A stretch of 64,000 nt of DNA from positions 29,368,543-29,432,542 of the forward strand of contig NC_064754.1 of the NCBI RefSeq assembly GCF_011397635.1, in the 5' to 3' direction. Of this stretch, positions 37,295-47,691 are shown in pieces. Source of the stretch: Epinephelus fuscoguttatus (lineage: Eukaryota > Chordata > Actinopteri > Perciformes > Serranidae). How positions within the stretch are numbered: position 1 is the stretch's first letter; each line of letters starts with the position of its first letter. The translations under genes and the position numbers were made by a program. Under the pieces are notes generated by a model. The model had not been told where the DNA came from. It was given only the letters and a program-made list of their open reading frames with translations, and did no database searches.

Positions 37295-39180
37295 AGATTT
37301 CACCTCCTCTGACGCACTTGTCATACATTCAGATTTTTTTCCTCACTTTCAAGATTAAAAACTAAGCACTGGTACCTTAACTTGATATATTTGTATATAT
37401 TTGTTATTTATTACCTCTATTTGTCCAAGGATTCAAATATATAATTCATAGTAATCTGTTCTGAATTATCAAAAATTGAAGGAGTGAAGATTTCCATAAT
37501 GTTTCTAAACGGAATCCCAATGTATTACTAAACCAGATGTAATAAAATTATTACAACTAATGCAGCTAATTATGTTTTTATCATCAATTAATCTGTTGAT
37601 TATGTTTGCAATCAATTAATTAATTATTTACTGTCTGAAATGTTATTTTAAAAAGCAAATAATGCCCTTACAAATGTCTCACAGTCCATACTGACATCTT
37701 TAAAAAGCTTCTTCTGTCTGACAAGCAGTTCAAAATTACGTAAATAAATAGGAGAAAAAACAAATCCTGCTCACTTTTGACTAGCTAAAACCAGCAAGTA
37801 TTTTCTTTACTTACTCAAATTGATAATTGATTGTCAAAAGTCTTGTCAATTAATTTTCACTTAATCACCACAAATCCAGCTCTGATTTTACGTACTAACA
37901 TAAACTCACACTACTTACTTAATGCAATGTGATGAAGACAACATACTTAATGTATCTTGAAAACAAAATCAGCTAACATATTATCTCACACTGACTAGTT
38001 CTAACCTCTAGCAATGGAGCACATATTATGTTTAGGAATATAGTTAGGTAAAATACTCATATTTTTCAGTATTTTAAAAGTGTACAGGAGCTTAGTAAAT
38101 GTATCTAATTGCACTGTACCTTTTCTCCCAAACTCGACACATTTAGATTTGAACCAGTCACAACCCTGATGCTCTGAATCTAGGCTCTTGCTGCCTATGT
38201 TTACAAAGTCTGATTACTTCAGAGGACATTACATTGACTTACAATCACTTCCTGCAGTCTAACCCTAACCCTAAACCGAACCCCGTCTTCCCTAATCTTA
38301 ATCAAACCTAAACCTAACCTTACCATATCCTTAACCCCAGTCTTCACATTAAAATGATTTTGTCCCCAAAAGGATGGCAAGTCCCCACAACAAGAGCAAC
38401 ACACATCACATAGACACACTGCACATGAAACTCCCTTCACAATTACTAAAGTTTTGTATATTTTCAGAGTGTTTCACCAATTTTCAGAAGTCAGAGGTCA
38501 GTTCAGAGTCAACTTTCAAATCACTATCCCACCACACATGAGCACTGACAGGGTGAATGATCCTGAAAACCATCTTTTTGAGCGATTCTTTCTTCAAAAT
38601 CTGGCGCGGCGTCACAGTTTATTTTTGCTGGAGAGGTGGACGCCGTGCATCACACCAGCAGCATGCGAAAAAAGTGAGACTGAGGGACAACCAGTCATCT
38701 TGTGGTTAACCATAACCAGTGATTTAGCCTGGACAATCTTTGGCCACTGGTCATTACAGCACCATGCGGGGCCCACTGTATTGCTGTCAAAACACTGTGC
38801 TTGGCAGGGGCCGCGTACAGCAGAATGTGACTGGAGAAAATATGTGTTTGAAATTGTGGATTTGATCCGAAAGTTTTGAGCTTCTGATCATTTTTAATGT
38901 GTCAGTGACTTGCAGGTTGGCTGTCGTGCTTCCACTTTTTTCTTTATGTGTTGAGGCAAAGACATAAGGCAGTTTAGCTGAGTTAGAGTGTGTAAGTGTG
39001 AAGGAAGCAGCTAACTCAACATATAGGCTCTGATGTGTGGTTAATGGGCTCCCCCTGCTGTCTCCTGACTTCCTCACAACTCTGTGACGTCTGCACTGAT
39101 TGACTTTACATTACTGCAGAGGAACAGCTAAGCTAATCTGCTAAAGCGTACTTTGCAGTAAGCACTAAAGCACACGTGGA
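37295..39180. other. Intergenic, repeat-derived in part
   Basis: 37550-37870 (ATCAATTAATCTGTTGATTA and relatives) resembles a decayed copy of the element type at 54.5 kb. 38258-38335 has CTAACCCTAACCCTAAACC-type repeats, followed by GTCCCCAAAAGGATGGC and GTCCCCACAA, a common fish repeat style. A 141-codon frame at 38454-38879 has no family resemblance. Confidence 0.45.
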
Positions 39181-39199
39181 TTGGATTGCACTTAGATTC

Positions 39200-39670
39200 A
39201 TATTTTCCATCATAAATGTATTTCTGTGCGCACACTTCTTCATAAGCCACTTAGACACTCATCCTTCCTCTTCCTTCCTCCCTCCCTCCTGATCTATAAA
39301 TACTCTCTCATCAGCAGAGGCTGGCTGCGAGAGGCGTCGACCCCGGCCTCTCTCCGTCCAGCAGAGCAGTGATTTATGGGGGCTCAGGCTGGCGCTAACC
39401 TTGCACTTGGGCCTTGGCAGTATAAATGATGGCAGGTCAGTGGCACCGCGGATGGAGGGGAGCGACTCTCTTTCCCCACCTCGGTCTCTCTCTCTCCTCT
39501 CTGTCCTGTTATCATCAGGGTGATGGAGACATCATCATCATCTCCCGGGAGTATAAATAGTGCTGGATCAGGTGACAGTGCCGGCCCTGGCCTTTGATGG
39601 GAGCTTTAATTTCATGCCTAATTTCTCTCGGCACAGAGAGGATCGATGCTGCCCTGCTCGTGCTCCCCAT
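39200..39670. promoter_or_regulatory. Candidate fgf8 regulatory block A
   Basis: GC-richer, complex, non-repetitive DNA (TGATTTATGGGGGCTCAGGC; GCACTTGGGCCTTGGCAG; GAGCTTTAATTTCATGCC) with no exon. Short TATAAAT words occur at 39420, 39550 and nearby. Part of a cluster with similar blocks up to 42.1 kb. Conservation is untested. Confidence 0.35.
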
Positions 39671-39959
39671 CCCTCTGCTTCCCTCTGCTGCAAAGACAAG
39701 AGAGCAAAGAAGGACAAATGTTCACTGCTGAGTGATGTGCATGCACCAAGACATTTAGCTTACCTGTAAACACACATGCGTGCAGACATCCTTCACTGGG
39801 GGTGCAAACGCATTGACAAATAAATGCCAAGTCAAGGCACACATGCAGAGATCCATTTCTGCAGCCACAGACGACTCCAACAATCGATACAGCTGGAACA
39901 GATAGCTTTGGAAATAAGGACAACAGGCGGAATATAACTGCACAGCTACCCACCTGTGT

Positions 39960-40215
39960 GTTGTGTGTGTTACACATTGCCATGGTGATAAATTTAAGCC
40001 CTCTGTCCCCGCTCGCAGCCCCAGGGAGGCATTGAACTCTAGCCCCTCCATAATGACTTTGTCTACCTATCGATCCGGCTATGATCCATGTACTGTAATT
40101 CTTATATCATCAGCCCCGGCCCCAGCAATAACTCCAAGTCATATTTCGGGGCCTCCCGTCCACTTGACAACTTAATGATGCAGGGGTCCTTGCCGAGTTT
40201 GGACTTTCACCCCCC
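39960..40215. promoter_or_regulatory. Candidate fgf8 regulatory block B
   Basis: Complex sequence with no repeat signature (GCCATGGTGATAAATTTAAG; CTACCTATCGATCCGGCT; CCATAATGACTTTGTC; ACTTAATGATGCAGG) and several homeodomain-core words. No coding signal. Function is inferred. Confidence 0.35.
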
Positions 40216-40539
40216 CTTCCCTTCTTCTCTCCCCTCCTCTCCTCCTGCAGGGCTCTAATTTCTCCTTGTTCTTTCAGACTAATATCAGCAAAGGCGCAGA
40301 GAGGCTGTTCTCTCCAAGGACTCCCCTCTCTGAACCACATATCTTCTCCTTTTCACCTCTGTGTGCTTGCAGTATAGCACAGGGTTAGTGTCTGGGACTG
40401 CTGTGCATCTGTCTCCGATTTGGAGCACAGCCCCTGCAGGCTCCCGAGGAGACTCAGCCGTCCCTCTTTAGACCCTGTTCTTTTTCTCCCTTTGAGCCGG
40501 GGCTATATTTCATTGTCATTTCAACCCTCTCTTCCTAGC

Positions 40540-40950
40540 CTGGGTGTAATAGCGGGAGATATATGGCCCCCTCGCTCCTGCAGTCTTCAGAGCTTCCTCA
40601 GCCTTTTATAAAACACTGTCAGAGTGACAAAACAGCGGCCCTTGGGTTTTCGGGCACAGATGCCCCCCTCGTCCCGAGGCAATTTCTCAATATCCTGCGC
40701 TGATCCTTTTAGCACAGAGATAACATCTGGGTCCTTGGACAGGATGAGTTGGAACAGTCATCCTGGACAGAGTCGTAGCTCATCTCTATAGCTCTGTCTG
40801 CCTATCAGCCATGGGCTGTCTGTCAGCTCTGTTTTTATAAGAGCTGATTTAGGGAGCAGCCCTTGAATCCCGAGCCAATAGGGAACCACGGGAGCATGCA
40901 GGACGTCTTCGATCCAGTCCTGACACACCTGATACTGCTAATCAAGAGGC
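40540..40950. promoter_or_regulatory. Candidate fgf8 regulatory block C
   Basis: Complex non-repetitive sequence (CCTTTTATAAAACACTGTCA; GAGATAACATCTGGGTCC; CTGTTTTTATAAGAGCTG; CGAGCCAATAGGGAACC) including a CCAAT core. No open frame of note. Confidence 0.3.
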
Positions 40951-41259
40951 TTCAACCTGTCGAAGCCAGAATAAAGAGAGCAAGAGAAAGAGAGGTTTTG
41001 TTCATTACTGTCGAGGTTTGAAAGGCTCTAATGGTGTTCCACCTGGCCGCAGAGACACATAACAACCCTGTACCTCTGAGGCATGGCCCTGATTGAGATG
41101 TGAGTAAAAGAGGGAAAGAGGGGAAGAGGAGGGGGAGGGGAGCAGATGGGCTCTGCAGACAATTAAAGCTGCATCTTCTGTTGTGGTTTCTCCACTTTGT
41201 CCCTGTCACTCCTGCCTCATCCTTAGTGACATCCATCCTCCTCATATGCCACTGCATCT

Positions 41260-41462
41260 ACCTCACATTCCCTTCCTGTCCCCACACTTCTACCACCTTC
41301 CTCCTCCTCTTCACGCCTGTCTCAGTCTTCCCTCCTCGCACCATCCTTCTCCTTCCTCTCACACTCTCATCCACAAGACACACAATCTCTCTCTATCTCC
41401 TCTCCTCTCTCCCGCGCTCCACATCTCTCTCTCCCCTCTCCCCGCCACCACCCCTCCTTCCC
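41260..41462. repeat. Pyrimidine-rich tract
   Basis: C/T-biased plus strand with CTCTCTC runs. Open frames in several frames are compositional. Confidence 0.8.
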
Positions 41463-41464
41463 TC

Positions 41465-41788
41465 CCAGCCTTAATTGGGAGTCAGGGAGAGCAGTGGAAA
41501 TCGCATTAACGCGGGCCCTGCCTGGGTGTGCCATCCATCTTCTTTTTTATTACGCCGCGCCGGGGCTGCCTGGGCGCTGCCGTTCGATTTGTCACCGGCC
41601 TCGTTCGCTGATAACAGGCATTTGTCATCGCCTTGCCTCCCTGTTAATGTTATCATCTCCTCCCTGACAGCCGCCCTCCGCCGGGGAGCGCCGGCGACAA
41701 AGCACATCCGTCAAGCGAATATTTCCACGGCTAAGGGGACCGCACACTGCAATAAGCCACATTAAAGCACTTATGAAGGGTGCAGGCC

Positions 41789-41829
<41 letters not shown>

Positions 41830-42110
41830 CACCGGTGCCATGGTGCGCACTGGAGTGTGCGCCGCGTGCGCATAGACACCAGCGAGCGCACGCGCGCAGG
41901 AGCGTGTAGTGCGCTTGTCAGTGCCGTAAAAGAGGCGAGGTGGGGGCCGACAGGGAGAGGAAGAGGTAATTTGTTGCAATTAATTACGCAGTGAGTGTGG
42001 CTTTGTTGTGTGGGAGAGCATTTTATCTGTTGGAATGCTTCCTTCGCCAGGCTGTGATGCTATTTGTTTGATTTATAGCTTCTGCCTGCCCGAGGCGGAG
42101 TGAGCTTGCG
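41465..42110. promoter_or_regulatory. Candidate fgf8 regulatory block D (strongest)
   Basis: Two complex halves (41465-41785 and 41945-42090) flank a GT microsatellite. They carry homeodomain-rich words (CATTAACGCGGG; CTGTTAATGTTATC; GCAATTAATTACGCAGTG) and GATAACAGGCATTTGTC, with no repeat signature and GC content above the surroundings. This is the composition expected of deeply conserved vertebrate enhancers. It lies 30 kb upstream of fgf8 and 5 kb beyond the 3' end of slc2a15. No conservation test was possible. Confidence 0.4.
41791..41826. repeat. (GT)n microsatellite
   Basis: An uninterrupted GT run of 36 bp inside candidate regulatory block D, followed by GC-rich alternating purine-pyrimidine sequence to about 41905. 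Confidence 0.95.
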
Positions 42111-43110
42111 CGTGTGTGAGCGAGTGTGTTTTCACATGTGCACAACGCTGTGGCATTATCCACAGAAATATACTGTAGTCTCAGTGACAAGGAGCCCTTT
42201 GTTTGGGAGTGACGTTACATATGAACAGCCACACGGCCCCTGTTTGTCCTCTCTCAGGACTGAGACTCTGCTGTCCATTTGTCATTCAGCAGCAAATCAA
42301 CAACTCCAAAGGTTGACTCTCAATCACCCAGCTGGACTCACCTTTCTCCCTTCCCTCTCTGTGACAGGAAGCCATGTCTGAAACCGCTGTGACACGCTGT
42401 ATCTTTCCAAAACTCAAAACAGTCCAGATGTGGTGCTGATGTTTCTAACTCTGGCCTGGTCTATGCTCTGCTCTCTCTTCTCTGTGATGTGACAACGTGT
42501 ATCCATTCTGCCTCAGTTGGGGGTTTGCAGGGCCCTCGTGCAGGGGCTGACAGATGGATCAGCCAGCCTAAAGGCAGTGAGAAGAGATGAGAGAGAGAGC
42601 AGCGCCACTTCCCATCCTTCAACATACTGTATGACTCCCAAATTTACCATACAGCATCACATGGTATGGCACATTTGCAACCCAGGCTGGCGGAGGACTG
42701 CAGTCAGGATGATTTTACACACTGAGAGAACGCTGCAGTTTGTGTGATTCTTCACACGATGATCACACTACACAGTTTGAGGTGAACGACATAAATATCA
42801 GGAGATGGTCACGTTCACTTAAATGTCTCACTTACATGTTGAGGAAAGAATTGCAGATCTTCAGTAACTAAACATGTAGTCTTACTCACTGTGGGGAACC
42901 ACAGGCAGAAAACAAGACTGTGTTAATTGCACAGTATCATCTGTATAAATACTGAGGCGATGGAGTCAAGTTTGTTGGTTGTTTCTCACAACAGAAGACA
43001 TTTAAGACATTTTTTCCCTCCTCGATGCTGTCAAAGGTCCCATGTCGTCTGTCTTGAGTTATTGGCCTCAGACCAGTCCTTCCAAGAATAAATGCTTCTT
43101 TTATGTTTAA
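42111..43110. other. Intergenic, no recognised feature
   Basis: Mixed-composition unique-looking DNA. No exon, RNA gene or mobile element is recognised. Confidence 0.45.
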
Positions 43111-43215
43111 CACCCTCTAATGAGTCACCCTCTATAAAGAGATTATCAGTTGTAATTAATGGCTTTATTAATGGTTTATAAATAATTCACTAATGCTTTA
43201 TAAATCACTTATAAG

Positions 43216-43702
43216 CAGTGTTGGCCCTATGAATTAAGCAATTTAAGCAATTGCATAGAGCCCCCTGATCTAGATTATTCATTCTTATTTTTTTATGAAC
43301 AAGAGACAATAGGAAAAAAAGAAACTGAACTTCTTGAACAAAAACTGATAGTACTTTGCCAAGAAATAATGACAAAGCCATGAGCTCAGAGTCAGGCGAG
43401 ATGGTCGATTTAGGTAAGTAAATGACTGTCCTTAACAAAACAAGCACTTCCAGGTTTCTGTGGTTTAATAAAAATCATTGATAGGGTTAGGGGGTAACAG
43501 ACAAATACTGTATTTACTGTAGTACGCTCAATGATAGCATTGCTGCTAACAGGTCCTACTTAATCTTATGTACATTAGGTTTAAGATAATATTTAAAGTA
43601 CACATATTGGCTCAGTGCCATGTGAAGTGGCAACATGTGTCAATAAGGGGGCCCCCAAACCAAATCCTGCTTAGGGCCTCCAAAAGTCTTGGGCTGGCCC
43701 TG
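43216..43702. mobile_element. hAT-like non-autonomous element, 487 bp
   Basis: Ends CAGTGTTGGCCCTA and GGGCTGGCCCTG are inverted, with the CAG...CTG pattern of hAT elements. The flanking octamers CTTATAAG and ATTATAAA agree at six of eight positions, a decayed duplication. The interior shares ordered blocks with 31480-31765. No transposase. Confidence 0.75.
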
Positions 43703-44156
43703 ATTATAAACCCTTAATAAGAATAATTTTGGGTTGTCAGGTTATGAAAAATCCCCCTAGGAAGTGTTTATAAATCTTCAGCACGACACTTGTTTTGTCT
43801 TATTAGCTCTAGAGCCCATCATGAAGATCCACCCAATGAACAGTCTGACCTCTGACCTTCTGCTGAAAGAGCTGAAGAGCATCTGCAATAACATTTTTTT
43901 AGCCACTTGGGGGCATCATCTTTTAAGTTGATTTGGCGGACTAATCGAAAGTATTGATTACTGCAGGTGTAACATTAACAACTGCAAACTTGATAAACCT
44001 TTAATTGACATTACTAAGTGGAGACTTTGTGGGTTATTGGAGAGCGAGAAACCCATGCACATTCAATACTTTTCACTTTTTCTGAGCACTTTATGGGGTT
44101 CTTGCTCATGGTGGACGATCTACAGATATGACTGAAAGCTCCATGTGGCTTATTAA

Positions 44157-45480
44157 AGGTCCAGTGTGCAGGATTGAGGGCCATTCTGGTAGAAATGGTA
44201 TATAACATTCATAACTATTTTTTAGAAAAACAGCATGACATCCTGCTATCAAACCCGAATACAGGTATCATTTGACTGGAGACGTTTCGATACCACCTAT
44301 TATTTTGGTTATTCGGGTTATTTTGGTTATCAGTGCTCCTTATCTTAAAGGTAGAGCACTGTTATAGTGGGTTTCCTTTGAGTCCTGACACTGATTCTGC
44401 CCGACACATAGGTCACTTATGACCAGAGAGCACCTTTGAAAGTAGACACTTAAAGTCCTTGGATTACGCCATTATCACCCCTACCATTAACACTGAAACT
44501 CATTTATTAGCCTTTAAAATCCACTCAGTTTGACCCAGAGAAGAAATTAGGCTGACCTGATTGCTGGTCTCTATAGGCTCTAATTCTGAGTAAAACTGCA
44601 AAAGTAAAAGAAAAGAAAAGTTAACAACAGTTCATAGAGGCTGAAATATATTCCTGATCCAGCCTGGATTCAGCGCGTGAAGCTACATGTAATGAGACCA
44701 ATAATATACCTTACAATGATAGAGTCATGTTGAGAAACTATATTTAGTTTATAATCACCTGAAATGAAGAACTGTTGTTTTCGTTAGCTTAGAATAGAGT
44801 GTGCCAGTAAACCCGGCACTTCCAGTTCTCTCATCTAAAAGTCAATACATTTTTTGAATGGGATTTTGGTAAAATGCATCAAATAGGGTCTGTGGCTAAC
44901 AAATGTTTAAGCGAGTTTCAGGTTTTGTTCTACGACATAAAGCACATCAGTAAATACCCTACTCGTGAATTTTGAAGCTTTTACGTGTCGTAAAAAAGGC
45001 AGTTGCTAACAAGTTGCTCAATACGACGAGTCATGCGACCGTGGAGTAGTCATGTAGTCCTAACGTTAGCTTTTTACTTCTGGCGATCGCATTTAAGCTT
45101 CAAATGTGGTATGAAAGGTGTTCGTATGTGAAGATTATCTCGCTGAACAAAACCTGTAAGTATCATAAACTTGTGTTAGCCACAGAGCTTATTTTCTGAC
45201 ATAATCAAAAACGCAATGCAAAAATCACATTCACTTTGTCTTCCGGGAACCAGTGCGATGCTAAACTTCAGGGTTTTGACGTCAGCCCTGGCACACTCTG
45301 TGAGTCCGCCATGTTGTTCCTACAGTATCCCAGAACAGACAAATAAAACACTGGCTCTAGATAGGGCCATTCATGTTTTTGTGTCACCTACTGTAGCTCT
45401 CCCTCACGCTTGGCACATGGAGGACGTGTCAGTTCTGCAGCCTCACCACTAGATGCCACTGTATCCTACATACTAGACCT
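44157..45480. mobile_element. TTAA-flanked non-autonomous DNA transposon, 1.32 kb
   Basis: TTAA duplications lie at 44153-44156 and 45481-45484. The left end AGGTCCAGTGTGCAGGAT and the right end ATCCTACATACTAGACCT are inverted. The right interior (CTGGCTCTAGATAGGGCCAT; CACCACTAGATGCCACTG) is characteristic of an abundant percomorph family. Long internal stretches (44235-44745, 44815-45270) are extra compared with the short common form and may be later insertions. No transposase frame. Confidence 0.8.
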
Positions 45481-46185
45481 TTAAATAGACCTTAAGGAGA
45501 GATTATTTTTCTCAACTGCTGTTTCCAAGGTCAAGAATAAACTTCAAACTTTACGTAAACTATTTATTGACCATTAATAAACTCATTGGTCACAGCCTAT
45601 AAACCCATGATATAGTAAAGGGTGCTGTATTGGTATTTTTCAGGCTACAGTTTTAGCTCCACTGTTGCCCTTTGGAATAAAAAGATTTCAGTGTTCTACA
45701 TTTATTTTCAATGATGACCTTGTTGGGAATCATTATGGTAGTGTTTGCAACACCCACATTTTATTTAGGCATTTGTCTCATGATATATGTGGATTTCTGC
45801 TGTGATTGCAAATGTTCTTTTGTTATGTTTATGGTTGTTTTTGGCGCGATACAATAATGCCAGATAATGATTTCTCTCTTGATTGTAATTTTATATGTAC
45901 GGGGACATCTTCCAGTCACCACAGCGAAATGAATGTGAAGTAAACATTGGCCCCAAATGAAACTAAAGTATTGTGGTAGCACAGGAGAGCTTCTCCGCAT
46001 TTGATGGTTCAGTGGGGTAAACTAGCTTATTGTATATGAATCTGACTTTTGTTTTTTTGCTCTTATTTTTGCATGTTTGTTATGATTATGAGGCTCAATC
46101 AACAGAGCAGTTTACAGCTCAATACAGCAGTTTAATAAAGAAGACATATTTGAATGTTTCTGTGTAGTTTTTGAACAGTCTTCAT

Positions 46186-47042
46186 TTTATTTTCACCACA
46201 TTTTATACAAAGAGGTTGTGTAAAACAGGCCAGTTAAAAAATGACTGAGCAAACTTTAACAGCTACTTTGTTGTGATACTGTATATCGATAAATTATAAC
46301 TTGTTAACACCATATATGTGCATATACTTGGACGAGATGTACGAAATGATCAGCAGCCACAATATCCAGCTCTCTTAAAACAAACACAAAATCACAAACG
46401 GAACGACAGACGAAACAAGCTCAAGTTTTTGGTCAGGACATTCCCCTTGAGCTGAACACTGTAATCATACAGTAACAGTAAATATTTTATTATACACACT
46501 ACATCTTGTGACCTTTTATCCACAGAGTGAAACATGAGAGGAATGGCTTTCATACCGTCCTGTAGTTGACTGATACAAGCGCTGCCTCGGAGGTGTTGTT
46601 GTTGTGTCACTGAATAAACATGTTCAGTCTTTATTGAGCATCAAAGAGATGGTATTCAACGCTGAGTATGAACAATGACGTGATCATGGGATGTCTTCAA
46701 ACACAGTGAGGCTAATGTGGAGATTAAAACTTCTGAGAGCACTGTGAGAAACCAACTGGACTCCTGTAAAAATGTGTTAAGATGCTGAGAAATGGATTAA
46801 AATGTCACTGATGGCTGATTTGAAACGCATGACCGCGTGACTTCTGTCTCACATCATGTACAGGAGCTACACTTTGACCGAGGATTAACCGTTAAAACAG
46901 GAACTATTGTGTGTGTACGCACTGGTCTTTGTAGTTTTCACATGAAGCAGCAGACCTCCTCATGGCCACAGAAGTTTTACCTTTTATCTCTGCTACACTC
47001 ACTTCAGTCATTTGCATGTAAGTCCACCTCCTCACTCCTGTC
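46186..47042 (-). other. slc2a15: slc2a15 3' UTR with candidate poly(A) signals
   Basis: Minus-strand AATAAA hexamers lie at about 46630-46635, 46486-46491 and 46186-46191, downstream of the stop codon at 47043-47045. Any of them could end the transcript; the choice is not decidable from sequence. Confidence 0.5.
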
Positions 47043-47618
47043 TTATTTATCGCCAAGGCCAAGGGATCCATATCCGTTCATCAGAGCCATTTTGAGATGA
47101 CCGTTGGCAATCAGCTCTTCTTTGGGGATCTTGTTCTTGTTGGCGAACATCTGGCTGATCTCCATAAAGGTTTTGTTCCTGGTCTCAGGGATAATGAAGA
47201 CAGTGTAGACGGCCACTCCCAAGCAGATCATACAGAAGATCAGGTAACAGTAAGGACCCATAGAAATCTGTGGTGGGAGGAAAGAGTACATATGCATGAA
47301 CAAATAAAATAGTTGTGACTTTCTTTAGTAACATTGTCTAAGGAAAGCAAAGGGAGACAAATTTGGAGCCATACTGTCATAGCTCAACGACAGTTTCTGC
47401 CTCCAAACAACTACTGCTTACTGCAAGGAGACACGAAATCTGGTTAGAAATATGATCTTTAGACAGAAACGTGCCACAGAGATGATAATTCAAGCTGGTC
47501 GACATAAATTTGATCCAAAACACAACCAGAGAACACACATAGAAGGCTCCTGTAGATTCTATAAAAACTACTCTACATTATATGAAGGGAAACAAGAGAC
47601 TTGGTATTGTTAAAGAGG

Positions 47619-47691
<73 letters not shown>

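Larger units (their letters stand above)
43120..45620. mobile_element. Nest of three elements (outer repeat with two insertions)
   Basis: The outer repeat is the family that carries the minisatellite at 18-19 kb: shared words are CTGACCTCTGACCTTCTGC (43846), CTGCAAACTTGATAAACC (43982) and CAGCCTATAAACCC (45593). It is split first by a hAT-like element (43216-43702) and then by a TTAA element (44157-45480). The order of insertion follows from the fact that outer sequence resumes after each. Confidence 0.6.

Noticed and set aside
38454-38879. 141-codon plus-strand open frame
   Set aside because: No recognisable family, no supporting splice or promoter context, and the area looks repeat-derived.
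41600-41980. Frames translating CACACA/GTGTGT into His-Thr or Cys-Val runs
   Set aside because: Microsatellite translation artefacts.
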